Part shown: positions 1-9,438 of the stretch, piece by piece
Numbering within the stretch: the first letter of the stretch is position 1
How the letters are laid out: the number at the start of each line of letters is the position of its first letter
Assembly: GCA_027577595.1 (NCBI GenBank)
Contig: JANBRJ010000054.1
Coordinates: 46,663 to 110,662 of the forward strand
DNA from: Coemansia sp. RSA 487
Taxonomy: Eukaryota > Kickxellomycota > Kickxellomycetes > Kickxellales > Kickxellaceae
Direction of reading: 5' to 3'
DNA: 64,000 bases
Program-made: the position numbers and the translations under genes
Notes under the pieces: generated by a model
Told to the model about the DNA's origin: nothing
The model's input: only the letters and a program-made list of their open reading frames with translations
Databases searched by the model: none

Positions 1-1086
1 GGGAAGGTGATCACCACACCCGAGGTCAATCGCGTGTATCTCGGATCGTTCTGGCCAAAGTACAAGACGCCGGTCGGCACGATATACGAGGAGAACCGGG
101 ATCTGATAACCAGCGAGCAGCGCGATCTTCTCCGCGACCTCCGCAGCATCCCCAAGAACGCGGCGCTGCGCAGGGTCAACGAGATCGTGAAGCGTGCTCG
201 GCAGGCGCGCGTGCATGCCCATATAATCGGGCACTTGCGCAGCGAGCTTCCGAGCATGTTTGGCAAAAACAAAAAGGCAAAGGCCATGCTTGAGGACTTG
301 CCGAGCGAGTTCAAAAAGATCCAGGTCAGGTACAATCTCCCCCCAGGTGACTTTCCAAACCCAGAAGCGTTCAAGGGCGATCTCGAAGCGTTTAAAATCG
401 CCGACTTTAACAAGCTTAACCAAAAGCTCATTTCCGTTGCCGACGATGCTCTGTCGACGGACTTTCCAAAGCTTATGCAAAAGTTCCCCTCGATTGGCAG
501 ACCCTCCGCCGAGATTGGTACCGATGAGTTTGAGGACCGTGAGCATACGCCATACACAAACGAATACAGCAGCAACCGGGCAAGCGAAAAGCCGGACGAG
601 AGGTTTGGCGAGAAGCAACCCAGCGAGGACAGCGGTGTCCTGTATACGCCGATTGCCGGTCCATCCGCACAGATGCCCCCGCCTCGCCCGCCACAATCCG
701 CACCGATACCCCCGCCACGCCCGCCACCATACTCGGCGATGTCAGCGGCCAGCTCCTCTACCAGCAGGAACCCCTTTGGCGAGGACACCGAGAACAACAC
801 TGGGCTTCTTCGCTACAGGACGGTTTTCGAGGGCGTCAGCGACTCAAAGCGAAAGGTACTTCCAGCCGACAGCGCCTATGGCGTGTTTTCCGAGTCTGGA
901 CTCCCAACAGATGTGCTGAGGGAGGTGTGGGGCATAAGCGACTGGGATAATCGTGGCGAGCTTGACCAGGTGCAGTTTGAGGTTGCGATGCGGCTATGCG
1001 AGCGTCTTAAGAACAATGAGCCGCTGGATTCAGCGAAGCACCACGTGTTTGCGGAGTTGGGTCTACTCAATCGTTTTCACAACTGA
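1..1086 (+). CDS. EHD/Rme-1-type EH-domain ATPase, 3' part only
   Basis: The reading frame is already open at base 1 and no start is visible, so only the C-terminal ~361 residues are in the window. EHD proteins are dynamin-like ATPases that tubulate membranes in endocytic recycling. The first residues match the end of the EHD GTPase domain (GKV.TPEV.RVY.GSFW), followed by the helical region (LLRDLRSIP, ARQARVHAHIIGHLR). A proline-rich disordered linker (about 215-250) and an NPF motif precede a C-terminal EH domain. The EH domain contains an EF-hand loop (DWDNRGELD) that looks able to bind calcium. Baker's yeast lacks full-length EHD proteins, so this fits an early-diverging fungus. The family call is secure. 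Confidence 0.9.
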   Translation, partial: GKVITTPEVNRVYLGSFWPKYKTPVGTIYEENRDLITSEQRDLLRDLRSIPKNAALRRVNEIVKRARQARVHAHIIGHLRSELPSMFGKNKKAKAMLEDLPSEFKKIQVRYNLPPGDFPNPEAFKGDLEAFKIADFNKLNQKLISVADDALSTDFPKLMQKFPSIGRPSAEIGTDEFEDREHTPYTNEYSSNRASEKPDERFGEKQPSEDSGVLYTPIAGPSAQMPPPRPPQSAPIPPPRPPPYSAMSAASSSTSRNPFGEDTENNTGLLRYRTVFEGVSDSKRKVLPADSAYGVFSESGLPTDVLREVWGISDWDNRGELDQVQFEVAMRLCERLKNNEPLDSAKHHVFAELGLLNRFHN

Positions 1087-1863
1087 AAAAGGGGAGGCAG
1101 GTCTTTCTTGTGGCAAGTTCCTTTTTCTAGTTTTTAAACATTTTCTTGGCACACAGCAGTTGTCGTCTGTCCACTAAACGTATCATCGCACCTGTTTGAA
1201 TTTTAAATGCAGATTTAAAGCGCACATGCGGATTTTATGCCCAGCTCTAGCGAAACATGTGTGACGTTTTGAGACAGTGTTTGCAGGTGCGCTGCTCCTT
1301 GACAAAGAATTGCCACCCTCCCCACATGCACGCACTGATTGACTAAACTTACTTTGCGAACAATTCATGCACTTTGGTCACTTTGATAAAGGGGCAATGT
1401 GTCTGTCTTGCACACGTCACAGTTTCATGCCGATCTGAGCGTATACGCCCTAAACCTGAAGATGGAATGTGTTGATGGAAGTTGGACAGGTGTGTAGTAG
1501 CAGCATTTTTCTGGCGTGGCCATCATCCACATTGGATGATTTAGAAATTGCTATATAAGTAGACATGAGCTCCTCCATCCCTTGCGGCCATGCTTTCTTC
1601 AGAATTAAACTATTCCACATATTATATATGCTATTTATTTCGCCTTTCGCTACTTTAGTAGGATTTTTTTTACCAAGGCCTAGAAACAAGCACACCCACT
1701 CTAAATCTATTAAAGTTTATTGGTTTTTCCCAAGTACTTTAGCGTTTGTAACATCGCCTATATTTATAACACTGAGGATATCACTGTTCTGGAGAATTTG
1801 CTTTGCTGGCTTCTACTTTTTTCTCAACTAAACCAAACCAAGCGCTTTAACCAATCTTTCACG
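1087..1863. other. Intergenic, nothing recognised
   Basis: AT-rich spacer between the EHD stop and the glutamate decarboxylase start. It should hold the EHD 3' UTR and the decarboxylase promoter. Short open frames here are low-complexity and have no upstream support. The reading frame of the next gene stays open upstream from 1720, but that translation is not GAD-like. Confidence 0.6.
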
Positions 1864-3600
1864 ATGGCTGAAAATGTTGAGGATTTGCTGCCTGGCGTCC
1901 GCCGCCTTGGAATTGGCAAGCGTCGGATGACGGTAACTGACATGACCTACGGCACCAGCTTCTCAGAGAGTTCTGGCGATGTCCACTCGTTCCCTGCAAA
2001 GAGCATGCCAGCACGCAACGCGTACCAGATCATCCATGACACACTCAAGTTTGATGGCGACCCGACGCTCAACTGCGCAACGTTCCTGACAACCTGGATG
2101 GAGCCAGAGGCCGAAAAGCTCATCATGGAGAACCTGGCCAAGAACCGCGTCGACATTGACGAGTACGAGTCGACGGAGCGCATCCACCAGCGCTGTCTTG
2201 CGCACCTGCATGATCTCTGGAATGGCCCCAAGGGCGCCGACCCCGTAGGCACTGTTGTTGTCGGCTCGTCAGAGGGCATCATGCTCGGCGGCCTGGCGAT
2301 GAAGTGGAGATGGCGCGCCCGCCGCGAGGCTGCTGGCAAGGACGCGTCAAAGCCAAACATCATTTTTGGCGCAAATGCCCAGGTCGCCCTCGAGAAGACC
2401 GCAAGGTACTTTGACATCGAGGCGCGCATGGTGCCTGTCTGCGAGGAATCACATTACTGCCTGGACATCCGCAAGGCAATCGATATGATTGATGAAAACA
2501 CGATCGGCGTGTATGTCATCCTCGGCAGCACTTACACAGGGCACTACGAGGAGGTTGGCGAAATGGCCAAGCTGCTGGACAGGCTGCAAGAGGAGAAGGG
2601 GCTTGACGTGCCGATCCACATTGACGGGGCCAGCGGCGCGTTCATCGCTCCCTTTGCCCAGCCAAACCTTACTTGGGACTTTAGAGTTCCTCGTGTTGTT
2701 TCCATCAGCACCAGCGGCCACAAGTTTGGGCTGACCTACCCAGGAATTGGCTGGGTTCTATGGAGGTCGCAAGAGTTCCTTCCAAGTGGTCTGGAGTTTG
2801 AGCTGAGCTACCTAGGCGGCGTGGAGAAGACGTTTACGCTAAACTTTTCGCACCCCGCGTGCTTCCTCATTGCACAGTACTACCAGTTTATCCGCTATGC
2901 GCGAGAGGGATACGCACGCATTATGAACGCTTGTCTGTATCACGCGCGGCTCCTCTCGGTTGCGCTGGAAGCAACTGGCGTTTACGAATGCTTCTCCGAC
3001 ATCCACCGCCCGAGCGGGCAGTTTGGATTCAGCGAGGAGACGCGCCTGAGCGCCAGCAACCTGTTTGTTGAAACATCCAACCAGAGGGTCTCCGGCACCG
3101 ATCCCTCGATCAACGAAAAGTTCAACTACGGCGCGCCTGTTGTTGCCTTCCGCTTTACCGACTGGTTTATCCAAGCTCATCCAGCGGCGAACCAGGACAT
3201 TGTGTCGACTCTTTTGCGTGTGCGCGGATGGATCATTCCAAACTACCCGCTGCCCCCAGACACAAACACAATCCGTGTCTTGCGCGTGGTCGTCAAGGAG
3301 ACCACGTCCGAGGATCTGATCAACAGACTTGTTCGCGATGTTATGTGGGCCACACAGACCATGCTTGATACCGAAATCAAGTCTCTCGGTGAAACCTTCG
3401 CCAAGCCACTGGCCACCGATCCGTCTGTGTCGAACCTTGCAAACGTGGTTGCCTTGTCTAACACCAAGAAGATGGAGGATCACGCCAAGAGCTCGCACTG
3501 GAAAGGACTACTTGACAAGGTTGGTGAGTTGGGAACGAGCAAGAGCAAGCATCTGAGTGATGACGACTTGTCAAAGCCTGTATACCAAAAGGTGTGCTGA
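1864..3600 (+). CDS. Glutamate decarboxylase (PLP-dependent, group II)
   Basis: Predicted to decarboxylate L-glutamate to GABA in the cytosol, the entry step of the GABA shunt. The 578-residue protein starts at the ATG of MAENVEDLL, which sits in a plausible context and begins the conserved N-terminus; an upstream in-frame non-ATG extension is not GAD-like. The bacterial/yeast GAD pattern is clear: P.NCATFLTTWMEPEAEKL, then GTVVVGSSEGIMLGGLAMKWRW, then HIDGASGAFIAPF. The pyridoxal phosphate lysine is K287 in the motif TSGHKFGL. The length exceeds bacterial GadB (~466) because of a longer C-terminal tail of about 60 polar residues. No intron is needed. Confidence 0.93.
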   Translation: MAENVEDLLPGVRRLGIGKRRMTVTDMTYGTSFSESSGDVHSFPAKSMPARNAYQIIHDTLKFDGDPTLNCATFLTTWMEPEAEKLIMENLAKNRVDIDEYESTERIHQRCLAHLHDLWNGPKGADPVGTVVVGSSEGIMLGGLAMKWRWRARREAAGKDASKPNIIFGANAQVALEKTARYFDIEARMVPVCEESHYCLDIRKAIDMIDENTIGVYVILGSTYTGHYEEVGEMAKLLDRLQEEKGLDVPIHIDGASGAFIAPFAQPNLTWDFRVPRVVSISTSGHKFGLTYPGIGWVLWRSQEFLPSGLEFELSYLGGVEKTFTLNFSHPACFLIAQYYQFIRYAREGYARIMNACLYHARLLSVALEATGVYECFSDIHRPSGQFGFSEETRLSASNLFVETSNQRVSGTDPSINEKFNYGAPVVAFRFTDWFIQAHPAANQDIVSTLLRVRGWIIPNYPLPPDTNTIRVLRVVVKETTSEDLINRLVRDVMWATQTMLDTEIKSLGETFAKPLATDPSVSNLANVVALSNTKKMEDHAKSSHWKGLLDKVGELGTSKSKHLSDDDLSKPVYQKVC

Positions 3601-3737
3601 GGTAGCTTTCTTCCTACACCAGGAGCGCTGCTGTGGGCTTGTGCACACAGGATGAGTCCATCGGAGTTTACTTTTTACTATCCCTTTTCCTTTTTTTTGA
3701 ATAACAAATTATTTAGTCCATGAATTACATCACAGTG

Positions 3738-5723
3738 CTATGCTGACAAAACTCCAAGATCCGATGACGGGCGTGCAGCGTCGATGCGGAGGCTTGTCTC
3801 GGGAGAAAGCGGCTCGCAATACGATGTCAAAGACAATACAAACTCCTGGCCAACTGGCTTCGCAAGTGCTAACTGTTGTTCGCTTGTATTCGGCAGATGA
3901 AGGAACAGCTCTGGCGATATACCGATTATTTCGTTAGCTGCAGCTGGCGCTGCATGCGCGCAAACAGAACTGGTTCCGTCATCTATCTCAAACTCCAGTA
4001 CAAACACAGATTCGACGGTATTTGCGTCGAGGTTAGCTACACCGCAGCTGGGACAGTCAAAGGAATATAAATCCACGGGGTTTTCCAGTTGCTTGCCGCT
4101 GGTGCTACCGTCGCTTGGAGCATCAGTGAAAACGATTGGTCTTTTGCAGATCGAATGCACCAGAGACGTAGCAGCTAGACGATCGCGTGCATCGCACATA
4201 TGGTTTCCAGCGCTCGTAGCTGCTACGACACGCGCCTTGCAATATCTGTTGGCCGCATCAGGGATTTGGGCTAGAGGCGTGTACTTGCACAGAGTTGCGC
4301 TTGTTATAATTCCGGTCATGGCCGAAATGTTGTAAAATTTCGTGTTGATCTCCAAGCTACCATTAAGGATCACGTCTCCGCCTTCCTCATGCGTCTCCAG
4401 ATCGTCCAGCAATACCAGTTGTCCTGGAAGCAGCTGGGATGCCTGCACGCCCACCTTGTCCCACAGTGTGAGGTCGCGCGTACCTTTCTCATCTTCTACA
4501 CGCAGCGCATAACGGTCCAAGATTTCGCTGTCCTTCGTATAAGGCATGTTTTCAGACACCGCGACGACACGAACTAGCAGCGCAAGGTTTATCATATCTG
4601 CGCGGCATCGATCAAGATACACCCTGTGTGCATATCGTCTATAGTCTAGGTTTCCAAGGTTGTTGTATGCTACGCTTAGCTGAGACGCTAAAATATTGGT
4701 AGGGCTGATGGTCGTACACGAAACAAAAGCAATTGTCTGCGACCCATATTCCACTTCAAAGGTCTTTGCCGACGGCTTTGATACAATGATTGGGCAGAGC
4801 AAGCCTATGTAGTAGTCCTGCTTGAAAAGGGAGACAATGGCTATGTCCTTATCCCAGAAGCTAATATTCACAGACTTGGGTGGGTCCTCATGCTCGATTA
4901 TACAATGAATCTGCTGGTGCTGGACCAGCCGGTTTCCCCTGTATTGTGTTTCGGCAGAGTATATATGATCGACTTTGCACCATATCTGGTCAGCATTGAA
5001 TGCAGGTAGGGCACAGCGGATAAACCTGCCTTCGGAGTGCTGGACCCCGAATATACTTTCCAAAAACGGTTCATCTGTAAATGGTCGAAACTCCTCTGGA
5101 AGACCCTGTGTTTCCTTGATACGTAACTCGAATGCAAGAGATGTTATTGGAAGGATCGTCTGGTTGGGCTTTCCATTGATGCCGCCGCCGCGATCGGCTA
5201 TAGAAAGACCAGTTGCATAAAGCGTGCGTTTGCGCGAAAAGAATCCTGAAAATTCCAATGCCTCTATCATTGGGTAATATCGCTGGTGGATAAATGCATC
5301 GATTTGGATATCCGCCGTATTTCGCACTTTCATCGGACGATTGCCATGTGCTAGAGGGCCGCCATCCGAAGGATCTGGCGCACCTGACAGTTTCCAGAGC
5401 CAGATGCCTGAGCCAGGAATGGTCCACATATCATCAATCTTTAGCCCAAACACATCTTCTAGCGAGGGCTTGGACTCGCGGTGGTAGAAGGGGCCGACAG
5501 TGCGACGAATTTCTGTGTGCATTGCCTCCTCTAAGGCTTCCCGATGCCATTGCGCCTCCAATTCAGTAAGAAGCACTGTTCGCGAAAGACTGGAGCAGTG
5601 CTCGCTCATGATCTTAGTCGCAGCAACAGCCAACCGGCACCATGGTATTTCGCTAGCGTCTGATGCGCTGATACATGTACTGAGCTCGTCGCGTAAAGAA
5701 AGAAGTATACTCTGAAACTCCAT
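3738..5723 (-). CDS. Triple OB-fold protein, RPA1 / shieldin-2 (SHLD2)-like
   Basis: A 661-residue protein starting at MEFQSILLSL. I see three OB-fold-like segments in its second half. The first is around residues 255-330 (QIWCKVDHIY to the SFWDKDIAIVSLF strand region). The second is around 385-470 (LLVRVVAVSEN to RDLTLWDKVGVQASQLLPGQ). The third is around 495-620 (KARVVAATSAG to IIGISPELFLHL). The third follows the pattern of RPA70 DBD-C, including the closing strand-helix (I.GIS.E.F). It carries a CPSC pair (C557, C560) where DBD-C has the second half of its zinc ribbon. The first half is unusual, with C510 and C526 far apart. Three OB folds with a zinc knuckle in the last occur in RPA1, MEIOB and SHLD2. 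The segments are too divergent for RPA1 itself, and a tryptophan-rich N-terminal domain (about 70-130) is not RPA-like. Probably an ssDNA-binding repair factor, by inference. Confidence 0.5.
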   Translation of the reverse strand: MEFQSILLSLRDELSTCISASDASEIPWCRLAVAATKIMSEHCSSLSRTVLLTELEAQWHREALEEAMHTEIRRTVGPFYHRESKPSLEDVFGLKIDDMWTIPGSGIWLWKLSGAPDPSDGGPLAHGNRPMKVRNTADIQIDAFIHQRYYPMIEALEFSGFFSRKRTLYATGLSIADRGGGINGKPNQTILPITSLAFELRIKETQGLPEEFRPFTDEPFLESIFGVQHSEGRFIRCALPAFNADQIWCKVDHIYSAETQYRGNRLVQHQQIHCIIEHEDPPKSVNISFWDKDIAIVSLFKQDYYIGLLCPIIVSKPSAKTFEVEYGSQTIAFVSCTTISPTNILASQLSVAYNNLGNLDYRRYAHRVYLDRCRADMINLALLVRVVAVSENMPYTKDSEILDRYALRVEDEKGTRDLTLWDKVGVQASQLLPGQLVLLDDLETHEEGGDVILNGSLEINTKFYNISAMTGIITSATLCKYTPLAQIPDAANRYCKARVVAATSAGNHMCDARDRLAATSLVHSICKRPIVFTDAPSDGSTSGKQLENPVDLYSFDCPSCGVANLDANTVESVFVLEFEIDDGTSSVCAHAAPAAANEIIGISPELFLHLPNTSEQQLALAKPVGQEFVLSLTSYCEPLSPETSLRIDAARPSSDLGVLSA

Positions 5724-6078
5724 ATGATAGCAGTCTGTATTTTTATCAGTATTTGTGCACGACCAAGCATAAAAGGTAAAACGTTGAAAAAGGTTTATTT
5801 ACTAAATAAAAGAGCCAAAGGTTAAACACAAACTCGTCAAAAAAACCAAGGGCAACTGGTGGTTTCTTTTCTCTGCTTGAACGCGTGCTTGTGATTCGCG
5901 CTAAAATGGTACGCGCATACTTTTTGAAAGTTCATATACCACCCCAGTTTTCTTTTTCAAATTTATTGCCTTTTTGCTTCTTTTTCTGTAATTAGTCATA
6001 TTTCTTTAGCTTCTTGGCTTGTCTCTGAAGTCATCCTCTTTTTGTTTCCGGTTACTCCTTTTTCTTTACTTGCACAAG
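5724..6078. promoter_or_regulatory. Divergent promoter region
   Basis: A 355-bp spacer between two divergently transcribed genes, the OB-fold gene (minus) and MED15 (plus). It is AT-rich with long T tracts close to the MED15 start. Both promoters must lie here. No specific factor site is assigned. Confidence 0.5.
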
Positions 6079-6747
6079 ATGAGCGGCCAGCCTAATTTGG
6101 GTGCCCTAGGCGGCGGCGATTGGCGAGCAACCATTAGCGAACAAGCGCGCAGACAGAATCTAATTAACAACATGACGCCTATTCTTCAAGGACTGAGCGA
6201 GCAACATAGTGGCCTCGTCATGAACATTGCATACCAATGCGAGAATCAGGCATTTACTACTGCAAAGTCCAGCCAGGAGTACCTAATGCATCTCAACAAC
6301 CAAATCATGGAAATCTCGCAAAGGGTCAAATCCATCGCAGCCAACCCAGTATCTGGTGCGTCCGCTGGCACTAACGCAGCAGGACAGAGCCCTGCTGCAG
6401 CGAATCCGGCTGTGGCACTTATGCAAAGCATTCAATTTAATCAGCAGACAACTGCGCCAACGCAGACACAGCTTCAGACACACGGCCAAGCGCAGCCACA
6501 GCAGGCTCAGCCACATATGCAACCGCAGCCACAAGTATCAGTACAAGGGACCCCAGCTGGAGCACAGCCTTCTACGGATTCTATTATTCCGCAAATACGC
6601 AATATTATCCAGAATCCCGACAACTATTCTATTCAGGATATTGGTATGGCGATACAGTTCTTGCAGGCACAGTCCAGTTCTGCTCCTAATAAGCAAGTAT
6701 TTAACGAAACAATCAGGAAGCTTTATATTGCGGCCCAGAAGAAGCAA

Positions 6748-6778
<31 letters not shown>

Positions 6779-8967
6779 CGCAACAGCAGCAACAATTACA
6801 GCAGCAGCAGCAACAAGCCAGCCAGCTACAGCTCCAGGCAGCATTAAGGCAGCGACAGCAACAGCAACAGCAGCAACAGCAGCAACAGCAGCAGCAACAG
6901 CAGCACCAGCAGCACCAGCAGCAACATACTCCTCAGCAGTTGACGGCGTTACAGAATTCCCAGTCGGGAGCCAATCCCAATGCTAATAGCCTGGCACAGT
7001 CGCTACAGCTACAGCAGCAACAGCAGCTGCTACATATGCGTTTACAGGGGCAACAGAATCAGTCCCAGCAACAACCCCTACAAGACAACCCGCAGCTTGC
7101 AAATGCATTTGCAAACGCAGCACAGCAACAACAGCAACAACAGCAGCAGAAGCAACAACAGCAGCAACAACAACAACAGCAAACTGGTGGATTTTCTCAG
7201 CCTATTGGCGCCGGAAATACGACAGTTGCGCTGACAGGATCTGGACAAGCCTCCGCCGAAGACACCCAGAAATGGATGCAAATTCTTCGCACATTCACCC
7301 GCCCGTTTAAGCTCAACGAAATACAGCTCGATCTCAACTTCTTTCACGCCTATAGATTGTACAGTCAGTTCAAGACTCGCGGAGATACAGTGTATGAGGC
7401 CAGCATGGGCAAGTTCATCCATGAACTTGTTGCCGCCATTCAGAATGAGGTCGGTAGGAATATAGACAAGGAGATACTTCAGCTTGCAGCCCAAGAGTCC
7501 CAAGCGGCAGCAGGTGCTGTTGGGCAAGCCGCTAACCAACTGGGTCCAACGCCACTGTCTACACAGGCGCTGAACGCACGTGCCACTCCTATGATGAGCA
7601 GTGCTGCTATCCCAGATGCTGTCCTCGCTAACATGGCAGGGCCTAGTGCGCAAGTTGGACTGCAGGCTGCTTTTTCGGGGTCAACAATGACCAATCTCCC
7701 GGCAAACACCGCAACGCAGCCAGCAGCCAGCAGCGTCGCTACAGTAGCCAACGTGGTGGGCAAAAAGCAAAGCACAGGTAAAAGCTCGTCTTCTGTTGCA
7801 GGCCCAAAGTCAAAGAAGAAGTCACAGTCGCCACGCACTTCGACAAAGACACGCAAGGAATCGCCAAAAGCACCTACAGCAGCGCAAGCACAATCTGGCG
7901 CCTCTTTACCTGGAGGTAGCAGCTCTGTCAGTGCTGCTACGTCTATAGTTGCTGCAGCAAGCTTGCCTGTATCGCAAGGAACTGCAACAATGAACTCTGC
8001 TGCTACTGCTGGTAACAATGCTCCGCCAATGAGCCGCTCGGATTCTATTTCGGCAGAGACAGCAACGAAGGCTGTGACCGAGATAATAGCCTCCATCGAT
8101 GGCGAGGGAATAAAGAAATCCCCTCGGATATCGCTTTCGGAACAAGACAAAAAGATGGTGAAGGGCCACCTTTCGTATATCGAGCCGGTTTTGGAAACTG
8201 TGAACAAACTTTTGCCTGTCATCTTCATGTGTATGAAAAGCGCAGACCCGATCAAAAAGATATACACCATTCAGATCATTGTGAAGGAGCAGCTGCGACT
8301 TCTAAATGAGGACCAGTACATCGTCACGCCTGCAAATACGCTCGGCTACTATGAGCTTCTTCGCAAGTTTGTTGGGATCGCAAAGGATTGGGGTAACATG
8401 CAGCAGCAAGAGCACTTGCAAGCCCTCGGCACACAAGCAGGAACAAGAGCTCCTGCTACGGCTACTGGAGAAAATGCAAAAATATCTGCGGTCCAGGAGA
8501 CACCTCTTACCAACCTTCATCCGGGCGCGATGACCAACGACCCAGCGCTTGAGAACTTTCAAAAGGCGGTCAAGCATCCTCTTGACCCTGTAAGCCTGAA
8601 GCTCCCTGTGGCAAAGAAACGCGCAGCCAACAAGTCCTCGGCAGCAACCAGCACTCAACCTATTGCTGCAACCAGTTCGCCATTTAATGCACCTGCGATA
8701 GGTGGCCAGCTGACGCAGCAGCAACGGAATCAGCGTCTACAGCAACTACAGCAGCTTCAGCAGCACTATGCTCAGTCGCAAACACAGACGTCTGCGCCCT
8801 TTGCGCCCGCACCTCCCGTGCTCCCGCCCAGCATCAGTAAGGAAGACTTTGACAAGCTATCATTGGAGATGCGCACGGCAATACTGAAAAACCAGCAGGC
8901 GGCGCTGATCAGACAGCATACCATTGGCATCAGTGCTGCTAGTCCTGTGTCTGCGCACATATCGCAG

Positions 8968-8999
<32 letters not shown>

Positions 9000-9336
9000 G
9001 CAACAGCAACAACAACAGCAACAACAGCAACAGCAACAACAGCAACAACAACAAGGGCCAGGGGTAAACCCGTTGTTGCTTGCAACAATCCAGGGATCTG
9101 AAACATCAGGCGTCAATTCCCAGTCTGCGGAGGAGCAGCGACTCAAGCTGCTTGAGCAAGACAAATGGAACAACCCCTTGGAATATCTGATGTGCGTTCT
9201 CGGCAAGTTCTCCAAGGGCGCAGAAAAAGCTGGGGTCGAGCAAACGCCGATTCTTCAACAGGCATTCTGGCCGATTGCACGCAAGTCCATGATGTCGAGC
9301 GGCTGGGGAGTCGTTGCTCCTGACGCCGTGTTGTAA
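6079..9336 (+). CDS. MED15: Mediator complex subunit 15 (GAL11-like)
   Basis: Tail-module subunit of Mediator, the coactivator that links activators to RNA polymerase II. The predicted protein has 1085 residues. Residues ~13-83 are a KIX-type activator-binding domain (DWRATISEQARRQNLINNM, then LVMNIAYQCENQAFTTA and YL..LN.QIMEIS). A second conserved helical block lies around 393-455 (KWMQILRTFTRPFKLNEIQLDL), and a conserved C-terminal block is near 1025-1085 (KWNNPLEYLMCVLGKFSKG). Between them are very long glutamine-rich stretches encoded by mixed CAG/CAA codons. The start at MSGQPNLG places KIX at the N-terminus as in the family; an in-frame ATG at 6019 would only add a hydrophobic leader from UTR-like T-rich DNA and is rejected. 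Confidence 0.9.
6745..6930 (+). repeat. CAG/CAA polyglutamine tract cluster 1 in MED15
   Basis: Near-continuous CAG and CAA codons with a few Pro, Leu, Arg and His interruptions. The synonymous mixture argues for selection on the glutamine tract rather than a pure triplet expansion. Confidence 0.9.
7123..7182 (+). repeat. CAG/CAA polyglutamine tract 2 in MED15
   Basis: Twenty codons of CAG and CAA, interrupted by a single AAG (Lys), just upstream of the second conserved MED15 block. Confidence 0.9.
8965..9054 (+). repeat. Thirty-codon uninterrupted polyglutamine tract in MED15
   Basis: Ninety bases read as thirty consecutive glutamines with CAG and CAA codons interspersed. It is the longest pure run in the window and likely to be length-variable between strains. 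Confidence 0.95.
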
Positions 9337-9438
9337 AGACCAGAGAGACGGATGGTATCGTTCATAATGTTTATTTTGTTTTTTATCTAGCAGGTTACAT
9401 TTATATTACTGAAAACCAATAGCATAAATATTGGATGG

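Noticed and set aside
6019-6078. Earlier in-frame ATG for MED15
   Set aside because: The added residues come from a T-rich leader and would precede the KIX domain, which is normally N-terminal.
7078-9215. Poly-Leu and poly-Cys open frames on the minus strand of MED15
   Set aside because: They are antisense readings of the CAG/CAA repeats (CTG/TTG and TGC/TGT codons) and have no independent support.
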